A stretch of 64,000 nt of DNA. Source: Brachynemurus nebulosus (lineage: Eukaryota > Arthropoda > Insecta > Neuroptera > Myrmeleontidae). The translations under genes and the position numbers were made by a program. The DNA is taken from contig JAPWDM010000005.1 in assembly GCA_035578155.1 (NCBI GenBank), positions 49,494,954 to 49,558,953 of the forward strand, in the 5' to 3' direction. This document shows, piece after piece, positions 35,346-47,314 of the stretch. Within the stretch, counting starts at the first letter, position 1, and every line of letters starts with the position of its first letter. The notes below the pieces were generated by a model. That model was not told the DNA's origin. It made no database searches and saw only the letters and a list, made by a program, of their open reading frames with translations.

Positions 35346-35432
35346 TTATTTATTATCAAATTCAAGTATAAACTGATCGTCTTCAATATTCTTACCAGTT
35401 ACAATAGAGTGGGTATGATTTCCTTGCGGACA
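35346..35432 (-). CDS. Candidate terminal exon of a host gene, product unknown
   Basis: On the minus strand a T-rich tract ending TTTGGTCATCAG (acceptor) is followed by an open frame, CPQGNHTHSIVTGKNIEDD, then QFILEFDNK and TAA. The composition is protein-like and unlike the AT-driven chance frames around it. An AATAAA overlaps the stop codon. Going further upstream in this frame reaches a TGA 24 bases above the acceptor, so the AG at 35433-35434 is the only sensible 3' splice site. I do not recognise the protein family. Upstream exons would lie at higher coordinates, and none was identified in the window, so this could also be a fragment of a retroposed or chance sequence. Confidence 0.4.
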   Translation of the reverse strand, partial: CPQGNHTHSIVTGKNIEDDQFILEFDNK

Positions 35433-35947
35433 CTGATGACCAAATGAAAAAGATCACTCACCTGAAAATAAAAAAAAACAAAATATAATTAATACGCTTA
35501 TGCAAAAGGGAAAAATTTTACAATGCGTGCATGTTTAATAAAAGACCAAAAAACTGATATGCACAGTAGGTACAGTATAAACTGTATTTATGCGATGAAT
35601 ATGGATCGCATAAAAAAATCGCACAAAAAAAGATATTCAAAAACTTCCTTAACAGTTTTACAAAACTATAGTTCGCTCAAATTTGTAACAAAAATTTTTA
35701 TACAGTAGATTGGAATCGCATAAAAAAATTTCACAGAAATTATATAATTCAGAACCTACCGATTTAGAGTAAGATAACGAACTGCAAGAACTGCAATTCA
35801 TATACATAAGTAAAGAAACTTAATGATAAAATGTTTAGAAACAGCCAATAGCTAACCTTACCGCAAATTAATGTTCAAAATTCTTATTTTTTCTTACTTT
35901 TCATTCTCATTATGCACTATGATGGGCATTTTTTAAAAAAACCGCAT

Positions 35948-36463
35948 TAGGGATGATCGATATTAGAAAAACATCGATGTTAACAACGATTCAAGAGTAT
36001 CGATATACGGTATATATCGAAAGAAAGATATCGATGTTCGAAAACATCGATGTTTATGTAGCAAAATAAACAACCATTATAATCTATTATTTTATTTATT
36101 AAAAATTAACATTACAAGTATGTATTTGGTGCACTTTGTAAAAAAAGTCACTTTGTTAGAAGTTTCCCCTTTAACCTGTTCCTCTGTTGATACAAATGCT
36201 GCTCAGCTTTTGAAAAAAATCTCTCTGAAGCTGTTGAAGTTACTGTGAAGCACAAATAATGGCAATTTTTTTCAAGTTTGAATAAGTGGAACCTAGAACT
36301 TGCCATAAAAGTAATGGAACTTGTTTTAAATCAGCTACAGGGCTTTTTAACTACTGGATAGCTTAGAGTAATATCGATGTTTCGACATTATTCTCGATAA
36401 CATCGATGTTTTCTCCCTAAACATCGATGTTTTTCTACCATCGATGAATACTGATCATCCCTA
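35948..36463 (-). mobile_element. hAT element remnant with exact 8-bp duplication
   Basis: TAGGGATGATCGATATT at the left mirrors AATACTGATCATCCCTA at the right. AACCGCAT occurs at 35940-35947 and 36464-36471, an exact 8-bp target duplication as made by hAT transposases. Subterminal zones are packed with AACATCGATGTT variants (at least seven). The interior holds the C-terminal end of a hAT transposase on the minus strand. 516 bp. Confidence 0.92.
36130..36264 (-). pseudogene. hAT transposase C-terminal dimerisation motif
   Basis: The minus-strand frame reads CHYLCFTVTSTASERFFSK, then AEQHLYQQRNRLKGKLLTK, a TGA stop (36148-36150), and LFLQSA. This is the hallmark end of hAT transposases (…LsIPaTSvpSERvFS-AG…-RnrL-pe-v--L-FL), seen here as TSTASER-FFSKA and RNRLKGKLLTK. 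The stop replaces the residue before LFL. The catalytic domain and BED finger are absent because the element is only 516 bp. The assignment agrees with the 8-bp duplication around the element. Confidence 0.85.
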
Positions 36464-36471
36464 AACCGCAT

Positions 36472-37860
36472 AAAAAAACATCTGATGAAAAGAGGTTATA
36501 CTGTATACATAATATAAATATTTTGCTAGAATAAAAAAAGTGATCGATTAGTCTGTATTCTGTATATGTGTGGTAATGTTTGTTAGTGCTGCTCGCACCT
36601 GGTACATTATATAATAATTCTGTCTCTCTATCTAGGCTACATGTGCATTCAGAAAATCGATACGTTGAGTGTATCTACCGAGAATAAATGTAAATACATT
36701 AATTCGTGAATAATTAACATTCTATTCTATGTATGTGTACAGGTTTACAGTTTGTGATAGTCAACGGTAGGTAAATAAATTGTTTCACACTGAACTGTAA
36801 TCTCACAACAAATGTTTGGAGCTTTTTTAACATCACGGTTCTAACGAAATAAAGAAAAAGTACTGCTTCTTCTGAAATATTACATGTACCTACAGCACAC
36901 TTGTGATGCAAAAATGCTCTCCAGAACGTTAACATAATATCAAATTTACCGATTGTTTATTTTTAAAATAACTGTTAAACAATATTTTGTTAACCAGTGT
37001 ATAAAATCGAGTTTTGCGGTGGAATTATGAGGTATTTACGAACTTTTGAACCAATATAGTTTCAATTTTTAGGCTCACTCCGTAAATTGTCAAATAACCC
37101 TTAACTGTCGGAACTTCAAAAATCGCAGATATTATTTAGGGGTGAGGATTAGGGACATAAGGTGATCAGATTTGTAAAGAGTCAAAACGGGACAGCCGAC
37201 CTTACCGGGGCTTGGAGGAAGTACCCCCATGAGAAAATGGGGGTCAGAGAGTCCTCCCCCAGAAAATTTTTGAAAATTTAAGTGAATAATGGTGTTTTTA
37301 GAGTCGTTTAGAGTGCTACTTTTTCTTTCTACCATATGGGAACATTTTTGGAAAATTTTTTAAATCACAAGGGATCAGGTTTACCGTTCCATCCGTTTTC
37401 AAGATATTGTCTATAGCCAAAATATCGTGGAACATATCACAGTTATTGCATTTTAACTATTTCAAAGAGAATACTCGACGTAAGTTTATATTAACTATAA
37501 ATAAGTGGCTGGAAGAATAAGATTAAAATTTTGTTGAATCTACTGGCGTTACAATTGTAAACTTGGTCCGGAACACTAAAAAAGTTTTTTTTTGGAGGTA
37601 CTAGATTCATTTAACCTACATCGTAAACTTTCAATACAAAGGAAGTTATAATGTTAAGTATAATTTCAACTCCAAAGGAGAAATTAAGTTCTATGGCATA
37701 GGTTTAGAATGAAACAGAACTACATTTAACGAGATTCGTCTATTATTGCTGTAGGTATGTGTTATAGCTATTACAATTTATTTTTTCAAAATCAACTTTG
37801 GAATCTTAAATCTTGTCGTTTATCACAAATTTCGTTAAACCTAGTCATATAATTAAACTA
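36472..37860. other. No gene recognised; includes an interspersed-repeat piece at 37150-37260
   Basis: AGGTGATCAGATTTG and GTCAAAACGGGACAG with CCCCCATGAGAAAATGGGGG (a hairpin) look like a piece of a common dispersed repeat. No exon supported. Confidence 0.4.
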
Positions 37861-37864
37861 ATTA

Positions 37865-38041
37865 CACCAATACCTCGCTTTGTGTCGTTTCGTTTTGCGT
37901 TTTTTTTCACTGTGCGTCGTTAGATTTTCGAAGTTGCGTTGTTTTGGGTTCAAGTCTTTAATTTTTGCTATAGAAAATCATAATTCACTTTGCGTCGTGC
38001 TTTTTTGGAACGTAACCACAACGCAAATTGAGGTATTGGTG
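37865..38041. mobile_element. 177-bp TA MITE, CACCAATACCTC ends
   Basis: CACCAATACCTCGCTTTGTG at the left mirrors CAACGCAAATTGAGGTATTGGTG-type text at the right, with TA at 37863-37864 and 38042-38043. The word TTTGCGTCG or its inverse recurs inside. The frame across it is not a gene. Confidence 0.85.
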
Positions 38042-38043
38042 TA

Positions 38044-39470
38044 TTCAATTCTATGCAATTTCTAAAAAAAAAACCATGTTAAAAAAATTAGTGAATTCAA
38101 TCGGCGTATTCCTATCTCCATAAAATTTGTACAAAATTTATAAAAAAAAAAACCAAAAGCAACAAGAAACAATGATTTAATATGAAAAACCAGGCATTTA
38201 GAAAGATTTTTTTAATTCAAGTACCGTATTAGATAATATTTTAAATCCTCTAGAGTATACTAATACGAAATCATTTTTTTGTCTACGAATTTTTTTACTG
38301 TAGTTTATTTTAAAATATTATTGATTGCAATTTTATAAGCTTTATATAATAACTACATTCATCTGCCATATATACAGGTATATCTACTCCAAGTATCGTT
38401 AAATATATTAGTTATTTATAACATTTTTGTATTTTAATATCCGTTCGTTAATATAAAAATTTTTAATCAATAACACTCATGCATCTATTTTATTTTTTTT
38501 CAAAAAAATTTCATTTTATAATACGAAGAGCAATTGAATGATTGATTCCAGTATTCATAATAAATAAACATTAATTTCTATAAAAAATCATCGGAACTTA
38601 AAATATTGCAAATAATATGATTCCGTTTTGATTATAAATATTATTACGGATGCAGGAGAAATTGAAAAGATCAACTTAGTTTATTCAATTTACTAGTAGC
38701 AAAAATAGTATCGGCTACTACACTATATAATAGGGCATATACGTAAAAAAAAATATATAGGTATACGATGAAATGCAATGCCACATCACACTGGGAGATG
38801 TTACAATTTTATTCTGAAATGAAATTGTATAAATACAATAATATACAGGAAAAAAAAATTAAAGAAAAAAAAAGTCCTAAGCAAACTTTATATTCTAATA
38901 GATTTTCATTTTAATATGCATATTTTAAATACTCGTCTCGTTCGAGAGGAAATTTGTACATTACGGACCAAAAAGTGGAGAATTATTAAAATTAAAATAA
39001 CACGTGTCACGGTAGGAATGCTGGCAGAAATCTATTTTGAAATGATTATACATTAGATTTATATGCTGTAGAATGCTAAAAACTAAGCGACATATATTTT
39101 TATTTATCTGCGGAAAAACGGATTAAAGCGATGAAAAAGCTCTTCAAAAATTGGGGTAAAAATTTAATTTTTGAAATATCAGTGAGAGATAGAGCAAAAG
39201 TTTAAATTGAAAATTAAACTGTTCGAGTCCGCCATGGTCTTGTGGATGCCAAAAAATCAAAAATTAGCTACCCAAACGGTTTTGAAAATTTTGTTACTGC
39301 AGAGAAGCTAAATAATTCCAGGCTGATATAGGCTATTTTTATTAGGTTACTCAGAATTCTGAAGAAATTTTTTCTCAAATACTATTTAATTACGAAATAA
39401 GTTAACGTGAGATCAAAGCTGTCCTTCAGGGTATCATACACCCAAAAAAATCTTAAACAGCTAAACGGAG
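38044..39470. other. No gene recognised; AT-rich spacer
   Basis: Long A/T runs, no supported exon and no paired repeat ends. Confidence 0.4.
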
Positions 39471-39475
39471 TAGTA

Positions 39476-39560
39476 AAATCATAGTGATTATGGACCAGAG
39501 GGTAGCAAGGTCACAGTGATTATGAACCACTGAGTCATAGTGATTAAGGATCACCAAAAT
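39476..39560 (+). repeat. Short minisatellite, TCATAGTGATTATGGACCA unit
   Basis: Three diverged copies (TCATAGTGATTATGGACCA, TCACAGTGATTATGAACCA, TCATAGTGATTAAGGATCA) spaced about 27-36 bases apart. Confidence 0.65.
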
Positions 39561-41180
39561 CGTAAAATAAATTTTAAATCTTTGCAACGTTTAAACGGAA
39601 TTATCTTTTTCATTGTCTATTGTTTTTAGCTTTCATTAAAAAATCCTTATATATTAATCCCTTAGCTATTAACCACAGCCCCCCCTTTCGAAATGGGCGT
39701 GAAGTCAGTAATAGGATAATTTGTCTGTGATTAATTTGCGGCATAGTAAATATTAGCTGATTTCTGGATTTGTTGTCTCTGTAAAATTCTTAGAAATTAC
39801 AAAATAAGGGATGTATTTATAATTACATAATTTATGATTGTCTGAACACAAACTGTTCACAAATGTTAACGATAAATCTTTAAACAGTACAGGTTCGGAA
39901 AAACCAAACTGTTACTAACACTAGGATAGATATTTTTGTGAGGTCTACGTAAATGTTGTAAAATCTAATGAAACTTTCTAATTTGACTTAACTAGAAATT
40001 AATGTATCAAAATTCTATATTTACGACAAAAATAAAATTCACATAGTAACTGAAAAATTATCGAAGCTGAATAGGCCGAGAACCCGGATCTTTTGGTAAC
40101 TAGAAAAATGTCTTATCCGCTAGGCCCCATCGCACCGTTATTCGAGAGCCACTCCAGTTCGATAATTAGAGGCAGTTCATTTTAAATTAAAATAAAAATA
40201 AATATTACGATAGAAAAATTGAATTTTAGGAATGACAGCGAGATGTTTACAGCTGAGTCTCATAGACTCTAGACTAAAAAAAAGATGTTAAAAGATTAAT
40301 CAAACATTTAAAATCACACAGAAAATATTTACTCGGTCCAAACAACGGATGCAACTTCTATTTTAACACCCACAGTATAAACGAAATATACACTCTATAA
40401 TTAAATATTTGACCGAGATTGTAACACCTTTGGATGCAATAACGATAAAAGCAGTTATGTACTCAAGTTTGCATTAGAGGTGTGGGTGGTGGCTCGGTGT
40501 TGAAGTAGACGCAAGTTATCTCAATTTAATATTTACATGATATTTCTTCTATTGGAAGTGTCGAAGTGTATTTAAATGGGATGTACACAGGGGATGTGAA
40601 TATAAGCAGCCGTTAAGTCAACACACTAGCTGTGCTGTGCAACAACCCGACCATTACATAGACAGTAGCTGTTGCAGCACTTACTCAGAAAATAAATTCC
40701 ATAGATACTTAAACATTTACACAAACGGATTGACTGACAGTCAACCACATGCAAGTGAAGTCAATCTGTCACTTTTTATCAATTCTGTTGTCTAACTCTT
40801 TCGTCACGGCGTCAGTTCTCTCTAGAATTATTATCATTCCATTTTTTTTTTTTTATGCAAAATAAATGTAAGTCCTTTTCATCGTAATACAGTGCATTTC
40901 TTGCCAACATTTACGAATCGAGCAAGTTCAACTTTTCAAGGAGTTACGGTATCGAATGCTTTGCTCTTAACAACTTATTTCTGCAAATGATAGTTTTATA
41001 TTTATTTAAATAATAGGATCCTATATAAATACGACAAATCCTTTATGTATACGATTGAATCATAGAAGCTCAGTTTATTACACTGTTACGAAATAGGAAA
41101 AGTAATACTTTATGACACTAGTTGTATAATGCATTATCGCACAAATGCCATAAAGAATAGCCTGCTTAGTAAATCCTAAT
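39561..41180. other. No gene recognised; GC-richer patches
   Basis: A patch at 40470-40690 (GGTGTGGGTGGTGGCTCGGTG; AGCTGTGCTGTGCAACAACC) is less AT-rich than its surroundings and could be regulatory or untranslated, but nothing proves it. It contains the SINE-like head at 40074-40132. Confidence 0.35.
40074..40132 (-). repeat. tRNA-derived SINE head
   Basis: Minus strand: GATGGGGCCTAGCGGATAAG, a run with CTAGTTACCAAAAG, then ATCCGGGTTCTCGGCC. Order and spacing match the D-arm (A-box), anticodon arm and T-arm (B-box) of a tRNA, but the anticodon stem is imperfect and the B-box has TCTCGG where TCGAAT/C is expected. It is best read as a SINE or tRNA pseudogene. Confidence 0.5.
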
Positions 41181-41184
41181 TTCA

Positions 41185-41505
41185 ACTAGCCGTGTACCCA
41201 CTCGATGGGATATACCATCAGCAACATCTCAGGATGTCAGTCACTGTTAAAGATTTATTGAAATATTATTTATTTTAATAGCCAAACATATATTTTTTTA
41301 TAATATTTCTGACATCAAAACAGACGAATTGCTATCCAAACTTTCATCCCCTATTTAACCCACTTAGGGAATGAATTTTCAAAAATTCTTTCTTAGTGCT
41401 CACCTACATTACATAAGGAATTCCTGTGCAAAATTTCATCCTTCTAAATCCCAAGGTTCAGGCTGTGCGTTGTCCGTAAGTCAGTCAGTCAGTGTTAGAA
41501 ATTTA
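41185..41505 (+). repeat. LINE-type 3' fragment of an insect interspersed repeat
   Basis: TAACCCACTTAGGGAATGAA, TTTTCAAAAATTCTTTCTTAG, TGCAAAATTTCATCCTTCTA and GGCTGTGCGTTGTCCGTAAG then GTCAGTCAGTCAGTG follow in order. This order of words is familiar from widely dispersed insect LINE-like repeats. No RT coding is attached, and the exact family is not assigned. Confidence 0.5.
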
Positions 41506-42124
41506 TTAAGTAGATTTAGTTGAATAAGGAACTAATTCGTAACAGGTATTATTTTATTGCTTCATGTGTTCAGTTGTACCCAAAAGATGGTAAATCCACA
41601 AAGTGCTATTAAATTTAGGCTTGGGTTTTTACGAACGGCGTAGATTTATCGAGTCTTAAGTTTTTCTAACTATAACTCAAAAACTATGCATTTTTCGGAA
41701 ATACACATGATATGATTTTTTGTAGAGAATTTAGAGAATTCAATTTACTATCGAAATGGTACCTTATAAACTTTAGGGTTAGGTTATAATGCTACCTTAA
41801 TAACTCAAAAAGCTTTTTTCTCAACAAAATACCTAAGTCTACTTAAAAAAAAACCGGTTTCAATTTTTTTAAAATTTTTATATATTGGTAACTTTCTTCT
41901 GAGTGGATTTAGGTATTGGTTTACAAAAAAAGGCTGACGTAAACCCCGTCAAAACGGTGACCGACAGAAGTATTTTTGATAAAAATTAGATGAGACACAG
42001 TCGTTCAAAGTTACCTATTTGTTTACGACTTTACCACTTTTTTACTTTTATGCCATGTTACATACTCGTAATTCTTACGCGAAAAAATTATTAAGCTATT
42101 AACGCAATAAGATCAGTTACATTA

Positions 42125-42542
42125 AACAATTAATAGTATTGTAAATACTAGCCGAAGTTGCCCCTCCTTCGCCGGACAAAACCAGACAGCTCCTATTAAA
42201 TGTGAATTAAAATACTCCTGTCGCAGCGTCTTGCATAACATAGCGAATTTCCGTTTATAAAAATTAGTTTTGTTCGGCCACTAGTTGACATAGAACAATA
42301 GTTTAAAGACATCTTTTATGTAATTTTTGCTCCTCTTTTAAATGGTGTAAGAAAATTTCGCAAAAATTGTTGATCAAGTGGAAATTTTGGCAAAAAACTA
42401 ATTTTTGGCAAGAACAAAAAGCATTTTCCTGGCATCCGACGTGTCTGGCTAACGAACCTGTCCAACTATTTGGCATTTCCAACATTTTTACCAAATTTCA
42501 TAAACCCAGGACATTTCGTTCGAGAGTTATCGTGTGCGGACA
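42125..42542 (+). repeat. LINE-type 3' fragment leading into an (AT)n tail
   Basis: TAGCCGAAGTTGCCCCTCC begins a segment that later has CATTTTTACCAAATTTCATA and GTTCGAGAGTTATCGTGTG just before the dinucleotide tail. This matches the usual layout of insect TE 3' ends with simple-repeat tails. The overlapping open frames are not genes. Confidence 0.45.
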
Positions 42543-42661
<119 letters not shown>

Positions 42662-42829
42662 TTTAGAGAATATTATTTTCGGTTTCTAGGGACCTCAAAA
42701 CAAATTTACAGACAATTAAAACTCTAAATAAAGTGGTATTAGTAAAGTAAAAAATTGTCTTTTTATTTTACAAAGTTTTATTTAAATGGTCCGACTGCTC
42801 GTAATTTTTTTTTATATGTTAAAAGAAAA

Positions 42830-43640
42830 GAAAAAAGTGGGGTAAAAAACACAAAACAAGTTAACATTTAGAAAAATTAAAGATGGATTCTTCAATAAAA
42901 CAATTTTCTTGTTAGTGAGCAGACGGTTTTCATGGATATCAATTTCAGCTCATTCGAAAATTTGTATTCTTGACCCATGAAAATTTACTTATGTTTTTAT
43001 AATGTATAACTACGCTTTACTCCACACATTTAGTATTTTTAACTCATTCATAGATTATTTTGATTTATTTTTTTACTTTATGTAAAGTGGTGTAAAAAAA
43101 AGACAGTCTCAAATTAACATATTTGGTTTTTTAATGAGCCACAATAAATTTTGTGTTAGTTGTACGTTTGTGAAATAAAAGTTATTTTAATATTTAAAGT
43201 CCAAAGAAATTTCCTGTGAGTCAAGCTTTTGCATCAGTTAACTTTTTCTGATTTTTCTTACTGCTTAATCTTAGCTAAAGTTTTTGGTAAAATACGTAAA
43301 ATTTAAATATGTATATCTATAAAAAATTTTGTAGTAGAGATAGAGTTGTAAAAGAAAAAGTGTTGTACTGCTAATTACCCAAGCTGTCTATTTTTTACCC
43401 TTCCAATCATGTACTTGCAGTATCCTATTAGTTAGAGGAGGTCTGTCTTTTATTTACCCTCCACTGTCTTTTTTTTACCCCACTTGTCGGGTAAAAAAAG
43501 ACAAGGTTTTTATTTTTTTTATAGTTTTATGCCATTCGCTTGAGTGAAAAAACAGGCAAAATCTTAAAATACAAACAATTTAACATCATACAGTATTTTT
43601 TTTGTCTAAAAATTCAAATATTTTTTACCCCGCCCAACCC
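42830..43640. mobile_element. Probable TA|GGGT family D element, GGGTAAAAAAAGACAG motif, left end uncertain
   Basis: The right end reads TTTTTTACCCCGCCCAACCC then TA, i.e. TA|GGGTTGGGCGGGGTAAAA on the other strand. GGGGTAAAAAAAGACAG or its inverse recurs at about 42836, 43088, 43383, 43445, 43465-43505 and 43624. The left terminus is not resolved. No coding was recognised. Confidence 0.5.
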
Positions 43641-44158
43641 TATACATTTCACCAAAAATACTCCATCAAAGATATTTCAATCAATCAATATTTTAATAGC
43701 GGCGCTTAAAAACGTATTGCACACCCTTACGCATACCATAAACTGTGTTCAAACAAATGATATTACAATATATCAGCCAGCGTGGCAAACAATACGGTAG
43801 GCACGGTACAGTACCAAAGAACTGATTACGCATGAAATGTGTGTGATATGGTGGCGCTGCGGTGCCCACGTAAACCTTTATTCATTACATTAATAAGTAC
43901 CATTATTATCGATTCGATTATATTCCGAATTAACAATTCATATTTGGTGCGGTGTGACATAATTAAGACTGACATATTATGTGAATGAAAATATATTACA
44001 TAATATGTTACATAGGTACGCATATTTCAATTTTCAATTCTACTCGGTCACGTTCGTGTAGGGTGATTATTATCGAATACATGAAAAAAACATAAGAGAA
44101 TATGGATATATAGGATAATATATCAGATACAGATTATCTATGCGTCTAAAAAAGGGGT
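43641..44158. other. No gene recognised
   Basis: AT-rich spacer between two elements; no supported exon. Confidence 0.4.
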
Positions 44159-44166
44159 GTTTGAGG

Positions 44167-44887
44167 TAGAGATGTCGATTTTAATTCGATTAATCAAAAA
44201 TCGATTAATCGAAGCTTCAAAAATCGATTCTTTTTTCGATTTTTTTCATTTGAATCGATTCATGAATCGATTATTAAAAGTAAGAGATCGATAACCGATT
44301 TTTTCCAAAAATAACTTCATTTTAATAGTAATTCTACAAAGAAACATGTGTTAAAATGAAACACCAAAAACTCTATTGTTAATTGTCACTTTTTACTCGT
44401 TATATCAACGAACCCCTCCTATGGCTCTATATAAGTCAGACTATTAATAAAAAAGGAAGGAAGAGACCACCTATCTGTGCAAACGACGATCCCTTTCCCA
44501 CAAAAGTGACTTATTTAGAAAACATTTTTTTGTCAATTTACTTGAAATTTTTGAATAAACTTGGTTCAATTCGTGGTATTCGTCCTACAAATTCAATTGC
44601 CTTATTTTTTATAATTATAACTGAAAAGGTAACTCATTCATCGCCTTTACAAATATAATGTAAGGCGTGTTTACACGATATTACCGATATTACCTATGTA
44701 CTATCAAGTAAGTCCCTTAAACAAAAATTATCAGCTAATTTTATTAAACTTTTCAAAATTTCGATTTTTTAGATCGATTTCACAGAATCGATTTTTTTTA
44801 GCCGATTTTTTTTTGAATCGATTTTTTTGATTTCGATTTAAATCCATCCAAAAATCGATCTTTTTTTTTGGAGAATCGACATCTCTA
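44167..44887. mobile_element. hAT-type MITE packed with AATCGATT motifs
   Basis: TAGAGATGTCGATT at the left mirrors AATCGACATCTCTA at the right. The flanking 8 bases are GTTTGAGG (44159-44166) and GTTTAAGG (44888-44895), one mismatch, as expected for a hAT duplication. Both ends contain many AATCGATT/ATCGATTTTT words. The middle 275-base open frame (44383-44658) shows no hAT motif and is not called. Confidence 0.82.
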
Positions 44888-44888
44888 G

Positions 44889-45793
44889 TTTAAGGGGGAC
44901 CACTATTGTGACCGCCTGAAAAAAAGCTGATTTTTGAGAATTTTTTTAAAGAAAACTACTGTATGGAATGTTTTAATATTTTAAGGATATATTCGTTGAT
45001 ATATAATAAATTCATGATAAAATTTTTGGACCAAAAAATTGAAAATTCGGTGAGTTATTCGCGATCTCCCAAGGCTCCAAAAAAAACAAAATCCCCCACT
45101 GCTGCAGTGATAGCGACCTTCACAGTGCCTGAAATCAAAAAAACCAAAAAGCCTATTAAACTAGAAGGTATCGCCCGTGCCGTGAACCTCAATCGAAAAA
45201 AAGTTGAAATTTAACAAAATGGCGGAGTTTTTTAAAAAAAAAGTTTTAAATTTTGCGCGAAAATTTGATGATTTTTGGCCTGCAAAAATTACAGTTTTTT
45301 ATTCGATCGGAAAACTGCAGGTTCATGGCACAAAGAAACATATATAAAAGAAGCTGCAATAAGAATCAAATCGATCGGACGATTTGTCTTCGAGTTATAA
45401 CTGCAGCAAATTTAAAAAATGAAATTTTTCTTTACTTTACCTTTTAGTTTTAATCACTGAGAATTTTTACTGAAATTATTTACGATGTACTCACTATAAC
45501 GGTCAAAGTAAAACTAGATGAGTCGTTTAAATGTGCCAGGGTCTAGCATCTCCACAACATATGACTGGCAACCACGTCCAGAAACTCCCGAACTATCAAC
45601 CTTCATACATTTCTCAATATCTCAAAGTTAACAATGAAAATCAGAATCCGCTCTTCGGAATACTGTAACTAAAAAACTATTTGAGACGTGCACTTTAAAT
45701 TTTAGTATATTATTTTTGAATGTATAGACTATCGAAACATGCAAAAAAAAATTTCCTTTTTTCTCATAATGTGACATAAGTGGTCCTCCTTAA
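44889..45793. mobile_element. TIR element, TTAAGGGGGACCACT ends
   Basis: TTTAAGGGGGACCACTATTG at the left mirrors ACATAAGTGGTCCTCCTTAA at the right. The hAT element to its left sits exactly at this terminus, and its duplicated 8 bases overlap the first bases of this TIR. The interior has an 83-codon lysine/proline-rich frame (44963-45214) that I do not recognise. Superfamily not assigned. Confidence 0.6.
44963..45214 (+). CDS. Unrecognised 83-codon basic frame within a TIR element
   Basis: After a hydrophobic AT-driven start the frame becomes SRSPKAPKKTKSPTAAVIA and later PEIKKTKKPIKLEGIARAV, rich in Lys, Pro, Thr and Ala and better mixed than random AT-rich translation here. A GGTGAGT donor-like string occurs at about 45050. 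It could be a remnant of the element's own protein or chance. No domain, signal or partner can be named. Confidence 0.2.
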   Translation: MECFNILRIYSLIYNKFMIKFLDQKIENSVSYSRSPKAPKKTKSPTAAVIATFTVPEIKKTKKPIKLEGIARAVNLNRKKVEI

Positions 45794-46301
45794 CCGTTTT
45801 TATCGTCATGCACGCTACTTTTCTATGTTCAGTTTTTTGGCGATTGACTCTCTTATACAATTCTCCTCCACCCCTGGTATACGATTACGTACACAAGTAG
45901 TTGATTTTGCAGAAACCAGTCTAAAAATAAAACTCCTAAGGCACTGTCTTTTTCTAAAAATAGATTTTTTTGTTTAATTTTCTGAAAATATAGATCTTTA
46001 AAAATGTATCCTCAAAAAGAAATTTAAAAATTTTGATATTGTAGGTATTACACTTCAAAATCATATCTCGAATTTTATTTATCTAATCGACTTCAAATTT
46101 GGCATGTCTCTTCAATACATGTTGCCCTATGGTAGAGACTACGGATATTGAAAAATTTTAATTTTTACTATTTTTAACCATCTCACTACTGATGTACAAT
46201 ATATTGAACATCAAATTTAGAGATGTGTTAACATGATTTTTAACTGAGAAAACAATAGACCTCCTAATATTATTTAAAATTACTAAATAACGTTTATTTA
46301 A

Positions 46302-46560
46302 CCTTAAAAGGACAAGGCTCTGTTATGGGACAAATTTAGCAAGTAAGTGTCATAAATGACACCCATAATACACCGGTTCTAGTGTGTAAAATCGATATTT
46401 AATTGATGCCAGTGTCAACGTCTATCTGTCTAGACGGTATTCAAATTTTTACCAAAAAAGAAACTTACTAGATTATTGTCAACTTTTACATTATCAAAAG
46501 TTACAGCGCTGAAACAAAAAACGTAGGTGTCATGTATGACACCGACTTGTCGTTCTAGAG
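46302..46560. mobile_element. piggyBac-like MITE with TTAA duplication
   Basis: TTAA flanks both ends (46298-46301 and 46561-46564). The left end CCTTAAAAGGACAAGG and the inverted right end CTCTAGAACGACAAG agree at most positions. GTGTCATAAATGACACC near the left and GGTGTCATGTATGACACC near the right are perfect small palindromes. 259 bp, non-coding. Confidence 0.65.
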
Positions 46561-46564
46561 TTAA

Positions 46565-47312
46565 AGATGTAAGATTAAAAATTCTAATAAAAATACACGC
46601 TTGTTTAAGATAATGTCCAGTATGCTGGACAAAGGTATATTCAATGATATATGTAAAAAATTTTTAAAAAATCAGTAGCAAAGAGGTTAAAAAATAAAAA
46701 TTTGAAAAAACCTCACAAAAACAATTTTTTTATACAGTCGCCATTTTTAAATTTTTTAAAATTCTTTAACATTGTAGTTTCTATCAGAATCACAAATCTT
46801 TTTAAATCAGAATCATTTTTTGGTTGTAGATGAACACAAATCCCAAAACCAGCACATTACTTTTCTGCATAGCTATATTTAAATTGCTGTAAGTCTTTGA
46901 ATTTTCACTCTTTTGTGATTGAAAATTTTTCTATATGTCCTTAAAATATTAATAAACACTGATATGTCTGAGCAATTTTTTTGATTAGAAAAATAAGTAT
47001 AGTTCCAAAAATAAAATAGTAGTTCTTCAGTCAAAATTACGAACGTTTACACTTGAATCATTACGAAAAAGTTTTAAAAAAACTTGTAACGAGGACACTA
47101 AAAAACACTGCAGGAACAAGTTTCTTTTTGAACTTTATTTATTTAAGGGGTGCCATGATTGCTAGGATAACAGAATGAAATCTAAAAACAGCAATCTAGG
47201 ATGGTAAATAACACAGCACCTAGAAAAGAGAGGTTTTACTGGAACAGATTTGAGAGTTTTAGAGTGAACTTAAATCACTCTGTAAAGTCAACAGCAAAAT
47301 TGTATAATTTTA
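46565..47312. other. No gene recognised; AT-rich spacer
   Basis: No supported exon or paired ends. Confidence 0.4.
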
Positions 47313-47314
47313 TA

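Noticed and set aside
23721..40132. Functional tRNA genes at 23721, 19617 (minus) or 40074 (minus)
   Set aside because: A-/B-box-like words are present, but acceptor and anticodon stems are not intact, so they are listed as SINE-like fragments.
44383..44658. 91-codon frame inside the 44167 hAT MITE
   Set aside because: No BED finger, RNase-H-like or dimerisation motif in any frame; likely non-coding filler.
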